From Guyparkeria sp. WRN-7 (GTDB taxonomy: Bacteria; Pseudomonadota; Gammaproteobacteria; Halothiobacillales; Halothiobacillaceae), in contig NZ_LRFH01000004.1 in the NCBI RefSeq assembly GCF_001641825.1, positions 62,001 through 126,000 of the forward strand: a stretch of 64,000 nucleotides of DNA, written 5' to 3'. Within the stretch, counting starts at the first letter, position 1. Each line of letters opens with the position of its first letter. Shown here piece after piece: positions 46,939 through 57,620 of the stretch. The notes beneath the pieces were generated by a model that saw only the letters and a list, made by a program, of their open reading frames with translations, made no database searches and had not been told where the DNA came from. The translations under genes and the position numbers were made by a program.

Positions 46939-47454
46939 TCAGCGGCCTTTCTGCTCGAGCCGGTCGAGCACGTCCTCGGTCAGCTCGACCCGGTCGGCGG
47001 AATAGACCACGCCCTCGGAGAGCACCAGGTCATAGCCCTTGTCGCGGGCAACCTCGCGGATGGCTTCCAGTACCAGCCGCTGCAACTTGCCCAGTTCCTC
47101 GTTCTTGCGCAGATTGAGGTCGTCGCGGAAATTGCTTTGCTGGCGCTGCAGGTCACGCAGCTTGCGGTTGAGCTCCCGTTCGAGCTCGCTGCGATCGGAG
47201 TCGGTCATCGTGACGCCTTCACGATTCAGCCGCCCCTCGAGCCCCTGGATTTCCTGGCGAAGCTGACGCAGCTCCTCCTCCCGGGCGGAGAATTCCTGCT
47301 CGAGCTTCTGCTTCGCCCGCTCGGCCTGTGGCGCCTGTTCCAGCAGCACGGACGAGTTGACGAAGCCGATCTTGACGTCCTCGGCGCCCTGGGCCAGCAG
47401 CGGCGCGCACAGCGCGACGGTCAGAAAAACCAATCGTTGAACCAAGCGAATCAC
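46939..47454 (-). CDS. OmpH/Skp-family periplasmic chaperone
   Basis: This 171-residue protein has a Sec signal (cut after LLAQGA), then IGFVNSSVLLEQAPQAERAK and a long charged coiled coil (about 50-125), ending in a short domain. It is a jellyfish-type chaperone for outer-membrane proteins. The start is GTG with AGGAG. It lies between bamA and lpxD, the conserved place. Confidence 0.92.
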   Translation of the reverse strand: MIRLVQRLVFLTVALCAPLLAQGAEDVKIGFVNSSVLLEQAPQAERAKQKLEQEFSAREEELRQLRQEIQGLEGRLNREGVTMTDSDRSELERELNRKLRDLQRQQSNFRDDLNLRKNEELGKLQRLVLEAIREVARDKGYDLVLSEGVVYSADRVELTEDVLDRLEQKGR

Positions 47455-47570
47455 GCGATCATCTCCTGAAACATCTGGACCCGGATGGGCCGATTGGGCA
47501 CCGGCAACGGCAGCGCCCGACTTCTCGATGGCGCCCCATTATGCCACAGCGGGGGCATGCCCCGCGGGCA

Positions 47571-49901
47571 TCAGAACGATGCGCCGATGGAGAACTGGAA
47601 GCTCTGTGTCCGGTCGCCCGGCTCGTCGTTGAGCGCCTCGGCGTAACTGAACATCAGCGGGCCGACCGGCGAGATCCAGCTCAGGCCCACACCGACCGAC
47701 TGGCGCAGGGTGCCGGCCTCGAAGTTCTCGATGTCACGGTAGGCGTTGCCGATGTCCCAGAACACCGACATGCGGACCGAATCACGCTGCTCGGTCAGGA
47801 ACGGCAGCGGCGAGTAGACCGCCAGGCCGCCGTTGACCTTGAAGGTGCCGCCCATCGGGTCGTCGTTGTTGTCGCGCGGGCCGAGCGAGTAATCCTCGTA
47901 GCCACGCACCGACCGGATACCGCCGGTGAAGTAGTTCAGGAACGGCGGCACACCGTCGTAGAACGGGCTCACGCCGCTGTAGTCCGACTGGGTATCGCCG
48001 TAGGACTTGATCTGGCCGACGTTGCCGTGGGCCTGCAGCGTGAACATCTCGGTGATTGGGAAGTAGAACTCGCCGTCGTATTCACCCTTGACGTAGGTCA
48101 GGTCGCTGCCCGGCACGGCCACCGTGCCCGACAGCTTGTGATACTGACCGGAGGTCGGGAAGAGGTGGCGATTGCGCGAGTCGTAACGCCACGACGGACG
48201 GATCGTGTAGGTGTAGAACTGCTCGCCGTCGAAGCCCGGGCCGCCGTCGTCGCCGGTCACCCAGCTGGGCGAGGCGGTGGTCGCCTTGATTTCCTGGCTT
48301 TCCACGCCGAAGGCGATCTGGGCGTAGGTCAGCTCCGAGAGCGGCACGCCGAAGTTGACGTTACCGCCGAACGAGTCGACCAGGTAGCGCGACAGCGACA
48401 GCTCGGTACCGTCCTGCTTCTGGTAGTAGAGACCGAAGCCCTGGCTGACACCGTTGACCGTGAAATACGGGTCGCGGTAGTTGAACTGGTAGTACTCCCG
48501 GTAGGAACTGCGCTCGACGTTGATGCCGACTTCCTTGCCGGTACCGAGGAAGTTCGGCTGGTTCAGACCAACGTTGAACAGCACGCCCTCGGCCTGCGAA
48601 TAGCCCACACCGGCAGACAGCGAGCCGGACAGCTGCTCGGTGACGTCATACTCGATATCGACCTGGTCCGGCGCGTCGGGCACCGGCTTGACCTGCTGCT
48701 CGACTGTCTTGACCGACGGCAGGCGTTGCAGACGCTCCTTGGAGCGGTCGAGCTTGTCGCCCGCATACCAGCTGCCTTCCATCTGCCGCATCTCGCGGCG
48801 ATAGACGACCTCGTTGGTGTTGTAGTTGCCCTGGAATTCGATCCGGCGGACGCTCACCCGGCGGCCCGGCTGCAGGTTGAAGTCGACCACGACCGACTTG
48901 GCTTCCTCGTCGATCTGCGGGCGCGGCTCGACGCGGGCGAAGGCATAGCCGTAGTCACCCATGCGGCTGCCGATGGCCTCGCTGGTATCGACGACCTGGC
49001 GGCGATTGAAGTACTCGCCCACCTCGACCTGGTTCAACTCATCCAGCGTCTGCTCGTTGAGCAGCATGTTGCCGCTGTAGGTGACGTCCTCGACGGTGTA
49101 GCGATCGCCCTCGGAGACATTGATCACGACCTCGATGTCCTTCTTGTCCGGCGTAATCGTCACCTGGGTCGAGTCGATCGCGAACTTGAGGTAGCCGCGA
49201 TCGAGGTAGAACGAGCGCAGGCTTTCGAGATCGCCCTGCAACTTCTGCTTGGAGTACTGGTCGGCGTTCGACCAGAACGCCCACCAGGAGACGGGGCCGA
49301 GCTCGAGCTCGTCGAGCAGCTCGTCCTCGTCGAAGTCCTCGTTGCCGATGATGCGCACCCGACGGATCGAGGCCGGCTTGCCCTCGTAGATCTCGATGTC
49401 GACGAAGACGCGGTTGCCTTCGAGCTCCTCGACCTCCGTCTCGATCTGCACGCCGTACTGGCCGAGGCTGTAGTAGACCCGCTGCAGCTCGGTCTGCATC
49501 TTGTCCAGCGCCCGCTGGTCGAGGACTCGCCCCTGGACCAGGCCGATCGACTTCAGCGCTTCCTGGAGCTTTTCGGTCTCGACCTTGTCGTTACCGTTGA
49601 CCTCGATCGCAGTGATGGTCGGGCGCTCCTGCAGGCGGATCAGCAAGGCGTCGTCCGGACCGCGGCCCACTTCGACGTTCTCGAAGAAGCCAGTGTCGTA
49701 GAGCGCTTCGACCACCCGGGTACTGTCGCCGGGCTGGAAGTCGTCTCCGACCTCGTAGGGGATGTAGGTGAAGACGGTGCCCGGGGAGATGGTGCGGAGC
49801 CCCTCGACCCGGATGTCGGTGATTTCGAATGCCTGTGCCAGCGTGGGCAGGAAGAGCAGCGCGGCGAGCGCCAGGGAGGTGCAGCGTTGGATGATGGTCA
49901 T
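47571..49901 (-). CDS. bamA: Outer-membrane protein assembly factor BamA
   Basis: This 776-residue protein has a signal peptide (cut after TLAQA), five POTRA domains (about 22-420; VEGLRTISPG opens the first) and a 16-strand barrel. The barrel has VRGYEDYSLGPRD (the V/I-R-G-Y/F lid-lock motif) and ends in Phe. It inserts outer-membrane proteins. Confidence 0.96.
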   Translation of the reverse strand: MTIIQRCTSLALAALLFLPTLAQAFEITDIRVEGLRTISPGTVFTYIPYEVGDDFQPGDSTRVVEALYDTGFFENVEVGRGPDDALLIRLQERPTITAIEVNGNDKVETEKLQEALKSIGLVQGRVLDQRALDKMQTELQRVYYSLGQYGVQIETEVEELEGNRVFVDIEIYEGKPASIRRVRIIGNEDFDEDELLDELELGPVSWWAFWSNADQYSKQKLQGDLESLRSFYLDRGYLKFAIDSTQVTITPDKKDIEVVINVSEGDRYTVEDVTYSGNMLLNEQTLDELNQVEVGEYFNRRQVVDTSEAIGSRMGDYGYAFARVEPRPQIDEEAKSVVVDFNLQPGRRVSVRRIEFQGNYNTNEVVYRREMRQMEGSWYAGDKLDRSKERLQRLPSVKTVEQQVKPVPDAPDQVDIEYDVTEQLSGSLSAGVGYSQAEGVLFNVGLNQPNFLGTGKEVGINVERSSYREYYQFNYRDPYFTVNGVSQGFGLYYQKQDGTELSLSRYLVDSFGGNVNFGVPLSELTYAQIAFGVESQEIKATTASPSWVTGDDGGPGFDGEQFYTYTIRPSWRYDSRNRHLFPTSGQYHKLSGTVAVPGSDLTYVKGEYDGEFYFPITEMFTLQAHGNVGQIKSYGDTQSDYSGVSPFYDGVPPFLNYFTGGIRSVRGYEDYSLGPRDNNDDPMGGTFKVNGGLAVYSPLPFLTEQRDSVRMSVFWDIGNAYRDIENFEAGTLRQSVGVGLSWISPVGPLMFSYAEALNDEPGDRTQSFQFSIGASF

Positions 49902-50015
49902 GCCAAAAGGCTTTCCTGGTCAGGCGGATGAAACAGGTACGGGGAAACCGGCCGCGGCACGGCGGGCACGCACCCGGCACAAGCGTGAATCCGGGCTATT
50001 GTGGCCCAAGCAGGG

Positions 50016-51398
50016 CTAGTGCATCAACCGGGCGATATCGTTGTAGAAGACCACCACCATGAGCACGCCGAGAACGGCAATTCCCAGCCGCGCGAAGATT
50101 TCCTCGACGGTCGGCCCGACCGGGCTGCCCTTGAGGGCCTCGATGGCGTACAGGAGCAGATGCCCCCCGTCGAGCATCGGGATCGGCAGCAGGTTGAGGA
50201 TCGCGAGCGACAGGCTCACCAGTGCCAGAAAACCGAGGAAGGTCGAAACACCGAGCACGAGGCTCTTCCCGGCATACTCGGCGATCGCCACCGGCCCGGA
50301 CAGGTTGGCGATACTGGCCTCGCCGATCAGCAGCCGATAGAACACCTCGAACGTCAGGGTGGTCATCTCCCAGCTGCGCTCGGCGGCCAGCCCCATCGCC
50401 TCGATCGGCCCGGCCCGTTCGATCAGGAACATCGATCCGGCCGCTTCCGGGTCCAGCGGCCGCGAGGCCAGCGCCACGCCGATGCGGCCAACCGTCTCGC
50501 CATCCACCTCGGTCGGACGGGGCGTGATCGGCACCCGGCGCTCGCCCTTCTCGCCGGCGACGATCAGCTCGGTGGACTGGCCGGCACGCTCGCTGATGGC
50601 ATCGATCAGTGACCAGGGATCCTCGAAGCGCGCGTCCTCCAGACCGACGATCCGCTCACCGGTTGCCAAGCCGGCGACGTCGGCCGGGGAGCCGGGCTGA
50701 ACCTCGGCGATCTCGGCGTGCGCCGGCGCGCGCCAAGGCACGAAACCGACCCGTTCGAGGATATCGGTGGGCTGCCGACCGATCTCGCCGCCGAGGGGGT
50801 CGAGATCGCGCAGATCGAGCACGACCTCGCGGACTTGACCGGCGCGGTCCAGCTTCATCGGCAGCCGTTGCTGCTCGATCGCACCGTTGAGCAGTTGCAG
50901 GCGCAGGTCGGAAAGCGTGGCCACCGACTGTCCGTCGACTGCGCGGATGACGTCGCCGGCCTCGACGCCAGCGTGCGCAAGCCGCGATTCCGCCTCGAGG
51001 TCGCCTACCTTCGGCAGCAGGCCCTGCGTGCCGATCATGAACATCAGCCACCAGAAGAACAGCGCCAGCACCACGTTGGCGGCGGGTCCGGCGGCAACCA
51101 CCGCGGCACGAATGCGGATCGGCTGACGATTGAAGGCCCGGTGGCGCTCGGCGGGATCCACCTCGCCCTCGCGTTCGTCGAGCATGCGCACGTAGCCGCC
51201 GAGTGGCAGCATGCCGACCCGATACTCGATCGATTCCGGCCCGCGTCGGGTGGAGAAGATCGCGCGACCGAAACCCAGCGAATAGGTCAACACGCGCACG
51301 CCGAGGCGGCGGGCGACCCAGAAATGGCCGTATTCGTGGAAGGCGACGAGGATGCCGATGGTCAGCAGGAAGCCGACCAGACTGACGAGTATTTCCAT
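50016..51398 (-). CDS. rseP: Site-2 protease RseP
   Basis: This 460-residue inner-membrane zinc protease has HEYGH (21-25), YSLGFGRAIF, two PDZ domains in the middle and the third zinc ligand in LLPIPMLDGGHLL. It cleaves the sigma-E anti-sigma factor and remnant signal peptides. The gene order dxr-rseP-bamA is conserved. Confidence 0.95.
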   Translation of the reverse strand: MEILVSLVGFLLTIGILVAFHEYGHFWVARRLGVRVLTYSLGFGRAIFSTRRGPESIEYRVGMLPLGGYVRMLDEREGEVDPAERHRAFNRQPIRIRAAVVAAGPAANVVLALFFWWLMFMIGTQGLLPKVGDLEAESRLAHAGVEAGDVIRAVDGQSVATLSDLRLQLLNGAIEQQRLPMKLDRAGQVREVVLDLRDLDPLGGEIGRQPTDILERVGFVPWRAPAHAEIAEVQPGSPADVAGLATGERIVGLEDARFEDPWSLIDAISERAGQSTELIVAGEKGERRVPITPRPTEVDGETVGRIGVALASRPLDPEAAGSMFLIERAGPIEAMGLAAERSWEMTTLTFEVFYRLLIGEASIANLSGPVAIAEYAGKSLVLGVSTFLGFLALVSLSLAILNLLPIPMLDGGHLLLYAIEALKGSPVGPTVEEIFARLGIAVLGVLMVVVFYNDIARLMH

Positions 51399-51401
51399 GC
51401 C

Positions 51402-52634
51402 CTACCCCGTGTTCCGTGCGGCGACCGAGCGGCACCACTCGGTGGTCCACTCGCGCACGGCGTGGTCGGCCTCGAGCACCGCCTCGATGCTCGCGACCGA
51501 TGGATTCTCACCGGCAAACGCGGCCATGGCCGCCTCGATCGCCGCCGGGATCGCCATGAAACCGATCCGTCCCTCGAGAAAACCGGCCACGGCCACCTCG
51601 TTGGCGGCGTTGAGCACCAGCGGCATGCTGCCACCAGCGTCGAGCGCCTCGAAGGCCAGGCGCAGGGCGGGAAAACGCTCGGGGTCCGGCGGCTCGAAGT
51701 GCAGCCCGGCCAGGGCGCCGAAATCGAGCGGCGCGACGCCCGAGTCGATCCGGTCCGGCCAGGCGAGCGCGTGGGCAATGGGCGTGCGCATGTCCGGCTC
51801 GCCCAGTTCGGCGATCACCGACCCGTCGACGAAGCGCACCATCGAATGGATCACGGACTCGGGGTGTACCAGCACCTCGATCCGCTCGGCGGCAACCCCG
51901 AACAGGCGCGCCGCCTCGATCACCTCGAGACCCTTGTTCATCATGGTGGCCGAATCGACCGAGATCTTGCGACCCATCGACCAGTTGGGGTGGGCGCAGG
52001 CCTCTTCCGGGGTGATCGCGGCAAAGTCGGCCAGCGGCCGGTCTCGGAAGGGACCGCCGGAGGCGGTGAGCACCAGCCGCTCGATGTCGCGGCTTTCCTC
52101 GGCCACGCCAGCACGACCGACCACCGCCGCCTGCTCGGCCGGCAGGCACTGGAAGATCGCGTTGTGCTCGCTGTCGATCGGCAGCAGGGTCGCGCCACCA
52201 CGACGCGCGACGTCCAGCATCAGCTCGCCCGCCGCGACTAGGGATTCCTTGTTGGCCAGCAACACCCGCTTGCCGGCGGCAAGCGCGTTCCAGGTCGAGC
52301 CCAGCCCGGCCGTGCCGACGACCGCCGCCACCACGATATCGAGCTCCGTCTTGCCGGCCAGTTCGTCGACGGCCGCCTGCCCGGTCACCACCGCCGGGCG
52401 CTGCGCGACGGGAAGGCTCGCCAGGCGCTCATCGAGCGCCGCACGCTGACGGTCATCGACCAGCCCGACCACCGCGGGACGGAAGCGCTTGATCTGTTCG
52501 AACAGGGGATCGACCCGGGAGTAGGCGGCCAGCACCTCGACGGAAAAGCGCTCCGGGTGACGCGCCAGGACATCCAGCGTGCTTGCCCCGATACTGCCGG
52601 TCGAGCCGAAAAGACCGACGCACTGCCTGTCCAT
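51402..52634 (-). CDS. dxr: 1-deoxy-D-xylulose 5-phosphate reductoisomerase
   Basis: From MDRQCVGLFG the protein has 410 residues, starting two bases after the cdsA stop. It has GSTGSIGASTLDV (NADPH), LANKESLVAAG, DSEHNAIFQCL, the ASGGPFRD flexible loop and MNKGLEVIEA (metal Glu). It is the second step of the MEP isoprenoid pathway, which feeds UppS in the same operon. Confidence 0.95.
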   Translation of the reverse strand: MDRQCVGLFGSTGSIGASTLDVLARHPERFSVEVLAAYSRVDPLFEQIKRFRPAVVGLVDDRQRAALDERLASLPVAQRPAVVTGQAAVDELAGKTELDIVVAAVVGTAGLGSTWNALAAGKRVLLANKESLVAAGELMLDVARRGGATLLPIDSEHNAIFQCLPAEQAAVVGRAGVAEESRDIERLVLTASGGPFRDRPLADFAAITPEEACAHPNWSMGRKISVDSATMMNKGLEVIEAARLFGVAAERIEVLVHPESVIHSMVRFVDGSVIAELGEPDMRTPIAHALAWPDRIDSGVAPLDFGALAGLHFEPPDPERFPALRLAFEALDAGGSMPLVLNAANEVAVAGFLEGRIGFMAIPAAIEAAMAAFAGENPSVASIEAVLEADHAVREWTTEWCRSVAARNTG

Positions 52635-52636
52635 CG

Positions 52637-53461
52637 TCACGCCCCCAGCAACTGCATCTGCCAGAGCCCCAGCCACCACAGGGGCATGGCGGCGAATTGC
52701 CCGTCGAGCCGGTCCAGCACGCCTCCATGGCCCGGCAGCACCCGACCGCTGTCCTTGACGCCCGCTTCGCGCTTGAGGCGCGACTCCTCCAGGTCACCGC
52801 CCACGGATGCCAGTGCGACGGCAACGCACCACATGGCCAGCAGCCAGCTGGGCGTGGTCGCGAACAGCGGCAGCACCGCACCAATGGCGGCCAGCACGGC
52901 CACGCCAAGCAGGCCGCCGATCACGCCCTCGATCGACTTGCCCGGACTGATCATGGGGGCAAGCTTGCGCCGGCCGAAGGCCCGGCCGGCGAAATAGGCC
53001 AGTGAATCGGCCACGACGACCACCAGGATGCCGAACACCAGCAGCCACTCGCCCTGGGGGGCAGCGTGGATCGACACCAGCGCCAGCCAGAACAGCGGCA
53101 GGATGATCAGACCGATCAGCCGGCGCAGCCAGAATGGCCGGTTCGCCGGCCGCTCGCGCCGATGCCGCAGCTGGGCGACAAACAGGCCCAGCCAGACGAC
53201 CGCCACCGTGGCCAGCAGCCAGACGCGCAGGCCTTCCGGCCAGGCCGCCTGCCAGCCGACCGCGATGGCCACGGTCGCCACCGCCCAGGGCCAGACGCGG
53301 CACGGCTCGAGACCGCAGAGACGAAACCATTCGACCGCCGCCCAGCCGAGAAGCGCAAGCGTGACCCCCGCAAAGATCCGCTCCGGAGCGAGCAGCACCA
53401 CGGCAAGCGAGACCAGGCCGGCGATGAGGCCGGTGAGCAGCCGCAACGGTGTCCCGGTCAT
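52637..53461 (-). CDS. cdsA: Phosphatidate cytidylyltransferase
   Basis: This 274-residue polytopic enzyme makes CDP-diacylglycerol. The C-terminal signature is present: VADSLAYFAGRAFGRRKL, PGKSIEG and KDSGRVLPGHGGVLDRLD. It overlaps uppS by four bases. Confidence 0.94.
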   Translation of the reverse strand: MTGTPLRLLTGLIAGLVSLAVVLLAPERIFAGVTLALLGWAAVEWFRLCGLEPCRVWPWAVATVAIAVGWQAAWPEGLRVWLLATVAVVWLGLFVAQLRHRRERPANRPFWLRRLIGLIILPLFWLALVSIHAAPQGEWLLVFGILVVVVADSLAYFAGRAFGRRKLAPMISPGKSIEGVIGGLLGVAVLAAIGAVLPLFATTPSWLLAMWCVAVALASVGGDLEESRLKREAGVKDSGRVLPGHGGVLDRLDGQFAAMPLWWLGLWQMQLLGA

Positions 53462-54228
53462 GACTTGCCCCCGTCGGCCACGCGACCAAAGCGCCGTTCG
53501 CGATCACCGAACCACGCCAGTGCGCGATCGAATTCGGTCTCGTCGAACAACGGCCAGAGCACGTCGGTGAAGTAGAGTTCGGCGTAGGCCATCTGCCAGA
53601 GCAGGAAGTTGCTCAGCCGATGCTCTCCACCGGTGCGGATGAACAGGTCGACCGGAGGCTGGTCCGGCGTGGAGAGGCCTGCCTCGAAGGTCGAGCGGAG
53701 GGTGTCGGGATCCTCGAGCGCGATCGGTGCCTCGGCATGCTGTTCCGCCAGTTGGCGAGCGGCCTGCAGGATATCCCACTGACCGCCGTAGCTGACGGCG
53801 ATCTGCAGGTGGAGGCGGTCGTTGCCCTCCGTACGGGCCTCGGCCGCCTCCATCAGCCCGCGGACCCGGGGCTCGAGGCGCGAACGCTCGCCGATGAAAC
53901 TCAGGCGGACGCCATTTTCATCCAGCTCGTCGAGCTCCTTCTCCAGCGCGTTGATGAACAGCTTCATCAGCGCGTCGACTTCGTCGATCGGGCGCTTCCA
54001 GTTCTCGGAGGAGAAGGCGAACAGAGTCAGGAGAGGGACGCCACGGCGCATCGCGGCGCGGATGGTGGCCCGCACCGCACGGCGACCACGCTGGTGCCCG
54101 ACCGTGCGAGGCAGATGGCGGGCGCGCGCCCAGCGGCCGTTACCGTCCATGACGATCGCCACGTGGCGCGGCAGGCGCGCCCGCTCGGATCCGGGCGCCG
54201 GCTCGTGCTCGTTGCTACGCGCCCGCAC
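53458..54228 (-). CDS. uppS: Undecaprenyl diphosphate synthase
   Basis: This 256-residue cis-prenyltransferase has MDGNGRWARARHLPRTVGH, FAFSSENWKRP and the C-terminal RTGGEHRLSNFLLWQ with DVLWPLF. It makes the C55 lipid carrier for wall and O-antigen. The start is GTG; its stop overlaps cdsA. A His replaces the second Arg often seen at GGExR(L/I)SNF. Confidence 0.94.
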   Translation of the reverse strand: MRARSNEHEPAPGSERARLPRHVAIVMDGNGRWARARHLPRTVGHQRGRRAVRATIRAAMRRGVPLLTLFAFSSENWKRPIDEVDALMKLFINALEKELDELDENGVRLSFIGERSRLEPRVRGLMEAAEARTEGNDRLHLQIAVSYGGQWDILQAARQLAEQHAEAPIALEDPDTLRSTFEAGLSTPDQPPVDLFIRTGGEHRLSNFLLWQMAYAELYFTDVLWPLFDETEFDRALAWFGDRERRFGRVADGGKS

Positions 54229-54234
54229 GTCGGA

Positions 54235-54792
54235 TCAGACTTCCATCAGCTCTTTTTCTTTGTCGGCCACGATCTGGTCCACCTCGGCGACCCGCTCGTC
54301 GGTCAGCTTCTGAATGGTGTCCTGGCCACGGCGCTCCTCGTCCTCGGAGATTTCCTTCTCCTTGAGGAAGGCCTTGAGGTCGTTGTTGGCATCACGACGG
54401 ATGTTGCGGATGGCGATCTTGGTGTTCTCGCCCTCGTGACGAACCACCTTGCCGAGCTCGCGCCGGCGCTCCTCGGTCAGCGGCGGCATCGGCACGCGGA
54501 TGACGGTGCCGGCGGTGGCCGGGTTGAGACCCAGATCCGAGGTCATGATCGCCTTCTCGATCTTGCCCACCATGTCCTTTTCCCACGGGGTGACGGTCAG
54601 GGTGCGCGCATCCTCGGTCGACAGCTTGGCGACCTGGGACAGCGGCACCTCGCTGCCGTAGTACTCCACGTGGATATGGTCGAGCACGCTCACATGCGCC
54701 CGGCCGGTGCGGATCTTGGCGAGCTCGCCCTTGAGCGCGTCGATGCTCTTGCTCATCCGCGAACGGGCGTCTTTGACCACGTCGTCAATCAT
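54235..54792 (-). CDS. frr: Ribosome recycling factor
   Basis: This 185-residue protein has the length and two-domain form of RRF: a three-helix bundle with [15 protein letters not shown] and [14 protein letters not shown], and a small central domain. It splits post-termination ribosomes with EF-G. Its ATG overlaps the pyrH stop (ATGA). Confidence 0.96.
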   Translation of the reverse strand: MIDDVVKDARSRMSKSIDALKGELAKIRTGRAHVSVLDHIHVEYYGSEVPLSQVAKLSTEDARTLTVTPWEKDMVGKIEKAIMTSDLGLNPATAGTVIRVPMPPLTEERRRELGKVVRHEGENTKIAIRNIRRDANNDLKAFLKEKEISEDEERRGQDTIQKLTDERVAEVDQIVADKEKELMEV

Positions 54793-55529
54793 TTCTTCAC
54801 GTTCTCCGCTGTCACTAGGGTCCCCACGGACTCGCCGGATACGGCGCGAACCAGGTTCCCCGGCTCATTGATGTCAACCACCATCAGCGGCATATGCTGA
54901 TCGCGACACATCACGATCGCGGTGGCGTCCATGACGCCCAGCCGCTGGTCGAGCACGGCATTGTACGTCAAATGGTCGTAGCGTTCCGCATCGTCATGGG
55001 TGGTCGGATCGGCACTGTAGACCCCGTCGACCTTGGTCGCCTTGATCATCAGGTCGGCCTTGAGCTCGGCCGCACGGAGGCTCGCCCCGGAGTCGGTGGT
55101 GAAGAACGGGTTGCCCGTCCCACCGACCAGCACCACCACGCGCCCCTTCTCCAGGTGACGCACGGCGCGGCGGCGGATGTAGTCCTCGCAGACGGCATGA
55201 ATGGACACCGCCGACATTACCCGCACCTTGAGGTCGCGGCGCTCGAGCACGTCCTGCATCGCCAGACCGTTCATGACGGTGGCCAGCATGCCCATCTGGT
55301 CGCCGGTAACCCGGTCCATCCCGGCTCCGGCAAGGCCTTCGCCGCGAAAGATGTTGCCGCCACCGACGACCACGGCCACCTCGACATCCTGGTCGCGCAG
55401 CTTCTGGATATCGTCGCCAAGGCGATTGATGACTGCCGGATCGATCCCGAAAGGCTGCTCGCCCATCAGCGCCTCGCCGCTGAGCTTTAGCAGGACACGT
55501 CGGTAGCGGGGGGAGCCGGCAGTTTGCAT
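54789..55529 (-). CDS. pyrH: UMP kinase
   Basis: I chose the ATG at 55529 (246 residues) because AGGTGA lies five bases before it; a GTG at 55538 has no such site. The sequence has [43 protein letters not shown] and [12 protein letters not shown]. It phosphorylates UMP and is a hexameric amino-acid-kinase fold protein. Confidence 0.95.
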   Translation of the reverse strand: MQTAGSPRYRRVLLKLSGEALMGEQPFGIDPAVINRLGDDIQKLRDQDVEVAVVVGGGNIFRGEGLAGAGMDRVTGDQMGMLATVMNGLAMQDVLERRDLKVRVMSAVSIHAVCEDYIRRRAVRHLEKGRVVVLVGGTGNPFFTTDSGASLRAAELKADLMIKATKVDGVYSADPTTHDDAERYDHLTYNAVLDQRLGVMDATAIVMCRDQHMPLMVVDINEPGNLVRAVSGESVGTLVTAENVKK

Positions 55530-55604
55530 ATCGTTCACCTGTGGGCTGTGGTCATGCGACGGACGGGGCGCCGCGGGTGGTCGCGGCGGCGTCGGTATCT
55601 CTGG

Positions 55605-55637
55605 CTAAGCCCCGCCGGGTCGGGCGCCGGGGCTTAG
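55605..55637. other. 10-bp hairpin between tsf and pyrH
   Basis: CTAAGCCCCG (55605-55614) pairs exactly with CGGGGCTTAG (55628-55637) around a 13-base GC-rich loop. No T-run follows. It lies between the tsf terminator and the pyrH start, so it would be in the leader or promoter of the pyrH-frr-uppS transcript. Confidence 0.4.
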
Positions 55638-55652
55638 GCGGAGAAACCGCGG

Positions 55653-55690
55653 TTCAAAAAAAAGCCGGGGCAAGCCCGGCTTTTCTGGCA
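55653..55690 (-). terminator. Rho-independent terminator of tsf
   Basis: The stem AAAAGCCGGG/CCCGGCTTTT (55660-55669 with 55675-55684) with a 5-base loop is followed on the minus strand by a T7 run. It lies a few bases past the tsf stop. It means pyrH needs its own promoter or read-through. Confidence 0.9.
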
Positions 55691-55697
55691 AGGGGGA

Positions 55698-56573
<876 letters not shown>

Positions 56574-56604
56574 GAGCTGTTGTCTCCCGAATCTGTCTTG
56601 TACG

Positions 56605-56634
56605 AAAACAACGGGCCAACCGACCCGTTGTTCG
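56605..56634 (-). terminator. Attenuator-like hairpin between rpsB and tsf
   Basis: AACAACGGG/CCCGTTGTT (56607-56615 with 56624-56632), an 8-base loop, is followed on the minus strand by TTTTCG. The T-run is short, so partial termination between rpsB and tsf is more likely than a full stop. Confidence 0.55.
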
Positions 56635-56678
56635 GAAAATTCTTGCCGGACGACCCTGCAGCCGCCCGGCCGCCGGCC

Positions 56679-57419
56679 TTACTTGGCCGCTTCTTCCTCG
56701 TCGGAAACCTCGACGAAGTCCGACTCGCTCACGCTGGAAGCGCCCTTGGCGTCCAGAACCGCGTCGGCGACGGCCTTGGTGTAGAGCTGGATGGCGCGGA
56801 TGGCGTCATCGTTGCCCGGGATGACGTAGTCGACGCCCTCGGTGCTGCTGTTGGTATCGACGACGGCGACCACCGGGATGCCGAGCTTCTTGGCTTCCTT
56901 GATGGCGATGTCCTCGTGACCCACGTCGATAACGAACAGCGCGTCCGGCAGGCGCTCCATGTCCTGGATACCGCCGATGGAACGCTCGAGCTTGGCGCGC
57001 TCGCGAGTGGTCTCCAGCGCTTCCTTCTTGACCAGCTTCGCCAGGCTGCCGTCGGCTTCCATCTGCTGAAGCGACTTCAGGCGACGGATGGAGGAACGCA
57101 CGGTGCGGAAGTTGGTCATCATGCCGCCGAGCCAACGGTTGTTGACGTAGGGCATACCGCAGCGCTTGGCTTCCTGCTCGACCAGCTCACGCGCGGAGCG
57201 CTTGGTGCCGACGAACATGATCTTGCCGCCGTTACCGACCAGCTTGCCGACGTAGTTCAAGGCGTCCTCGAACATCGGCAGTGTCTTTTCCAGGTTGACG
57301 ATGTGGATCCGGTTGCGCTGACCGAAGATGTAGGGCGCCATGCCCGGGTTCCAGTATCGAGTCTGGTGACCGAAGTGGACACCGGCCTCGATCATCTGAC
57401 GCATCGTGATTTTAGCCAT
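56679..57419 (-). CDS. rpsB: 30S ribosomal protein S2
   Basis: This 246-residue protein has [39 protein letters not shown] and the late [15 protein letters not shown]. The C-terminal tail is acidic. It has a perfect -10 upstream (57566-57571) and a 140-base leader, where S2 autoregulation would act in this group. Confidence 0.97.
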   Translation of the reverse strand: MAKITMRQMIEAGVHFGHQTRYWNPGMAPYIFGQRNRIHIVNLEKTLPMFEDALNYVGKLVGNGGKIMFVGTKRSARELVEQEAKRCGMPYVNNRWLGGMMTNFRTVRSSIRRLKSLQQMEADGSLAKLVKKEALETTRERAKLERSIGGIQDMERLPDALFVIDVGHEDIAIKEAKKLGIPVVAVVDTNSSTEGVDYVIPGNDDAIRAIQLYTKAVADAVLDAKGASSVSESDFVEVSDEEEAAK

Positions 57420-57571
57420 TGATAAATACCTGATTTAGTTGGGTTAGGCCTCCGCCACATCTGACAACGCAACCCCGGCCGTACCGCTGGGCACCCCGCG
57501 CTGCCAACTCGATGGGCGTGTGGGATTTCGGATCACCCATTTCTCAGGGGCGACCCGGCGCGCGAATTATA
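57420..57571 (-). promoter_or_regulatory. rpsB promoter and leader
   Basis: A perfect TATAAT (minus strand, 57566-57571) is followed by a GC-only discriminator (TCGCGCGCC), a pattern typical of ppGpp/DksA-controlled ribosomal promoters. No good -35 is seen. The roughly 140-base leader holds GC-rich segments (about 57475-57505) that could fold; rpsB leaders in this group are autoregulated by S2, but I could not confirm the fold. The rest of the glmM-rpsB gap shows no gene. Confidence 0.5.
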
Positions 57572-57620
57572 CGGGAGATCGTCCGCGGACGGAACCGCAA
57601 AATGCGGACCCCGTCCGGGA

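Noticed and set aside
47541-49931. Very long plus-strand open frame (about 796 codons) opposite bamA
   Set aside because: It is a high-GC antisense shadow of bamA, rich in Asp, Val and His with no recognisable domain. Similar long shadows occur opposite the RND and P-type ATPase genes.
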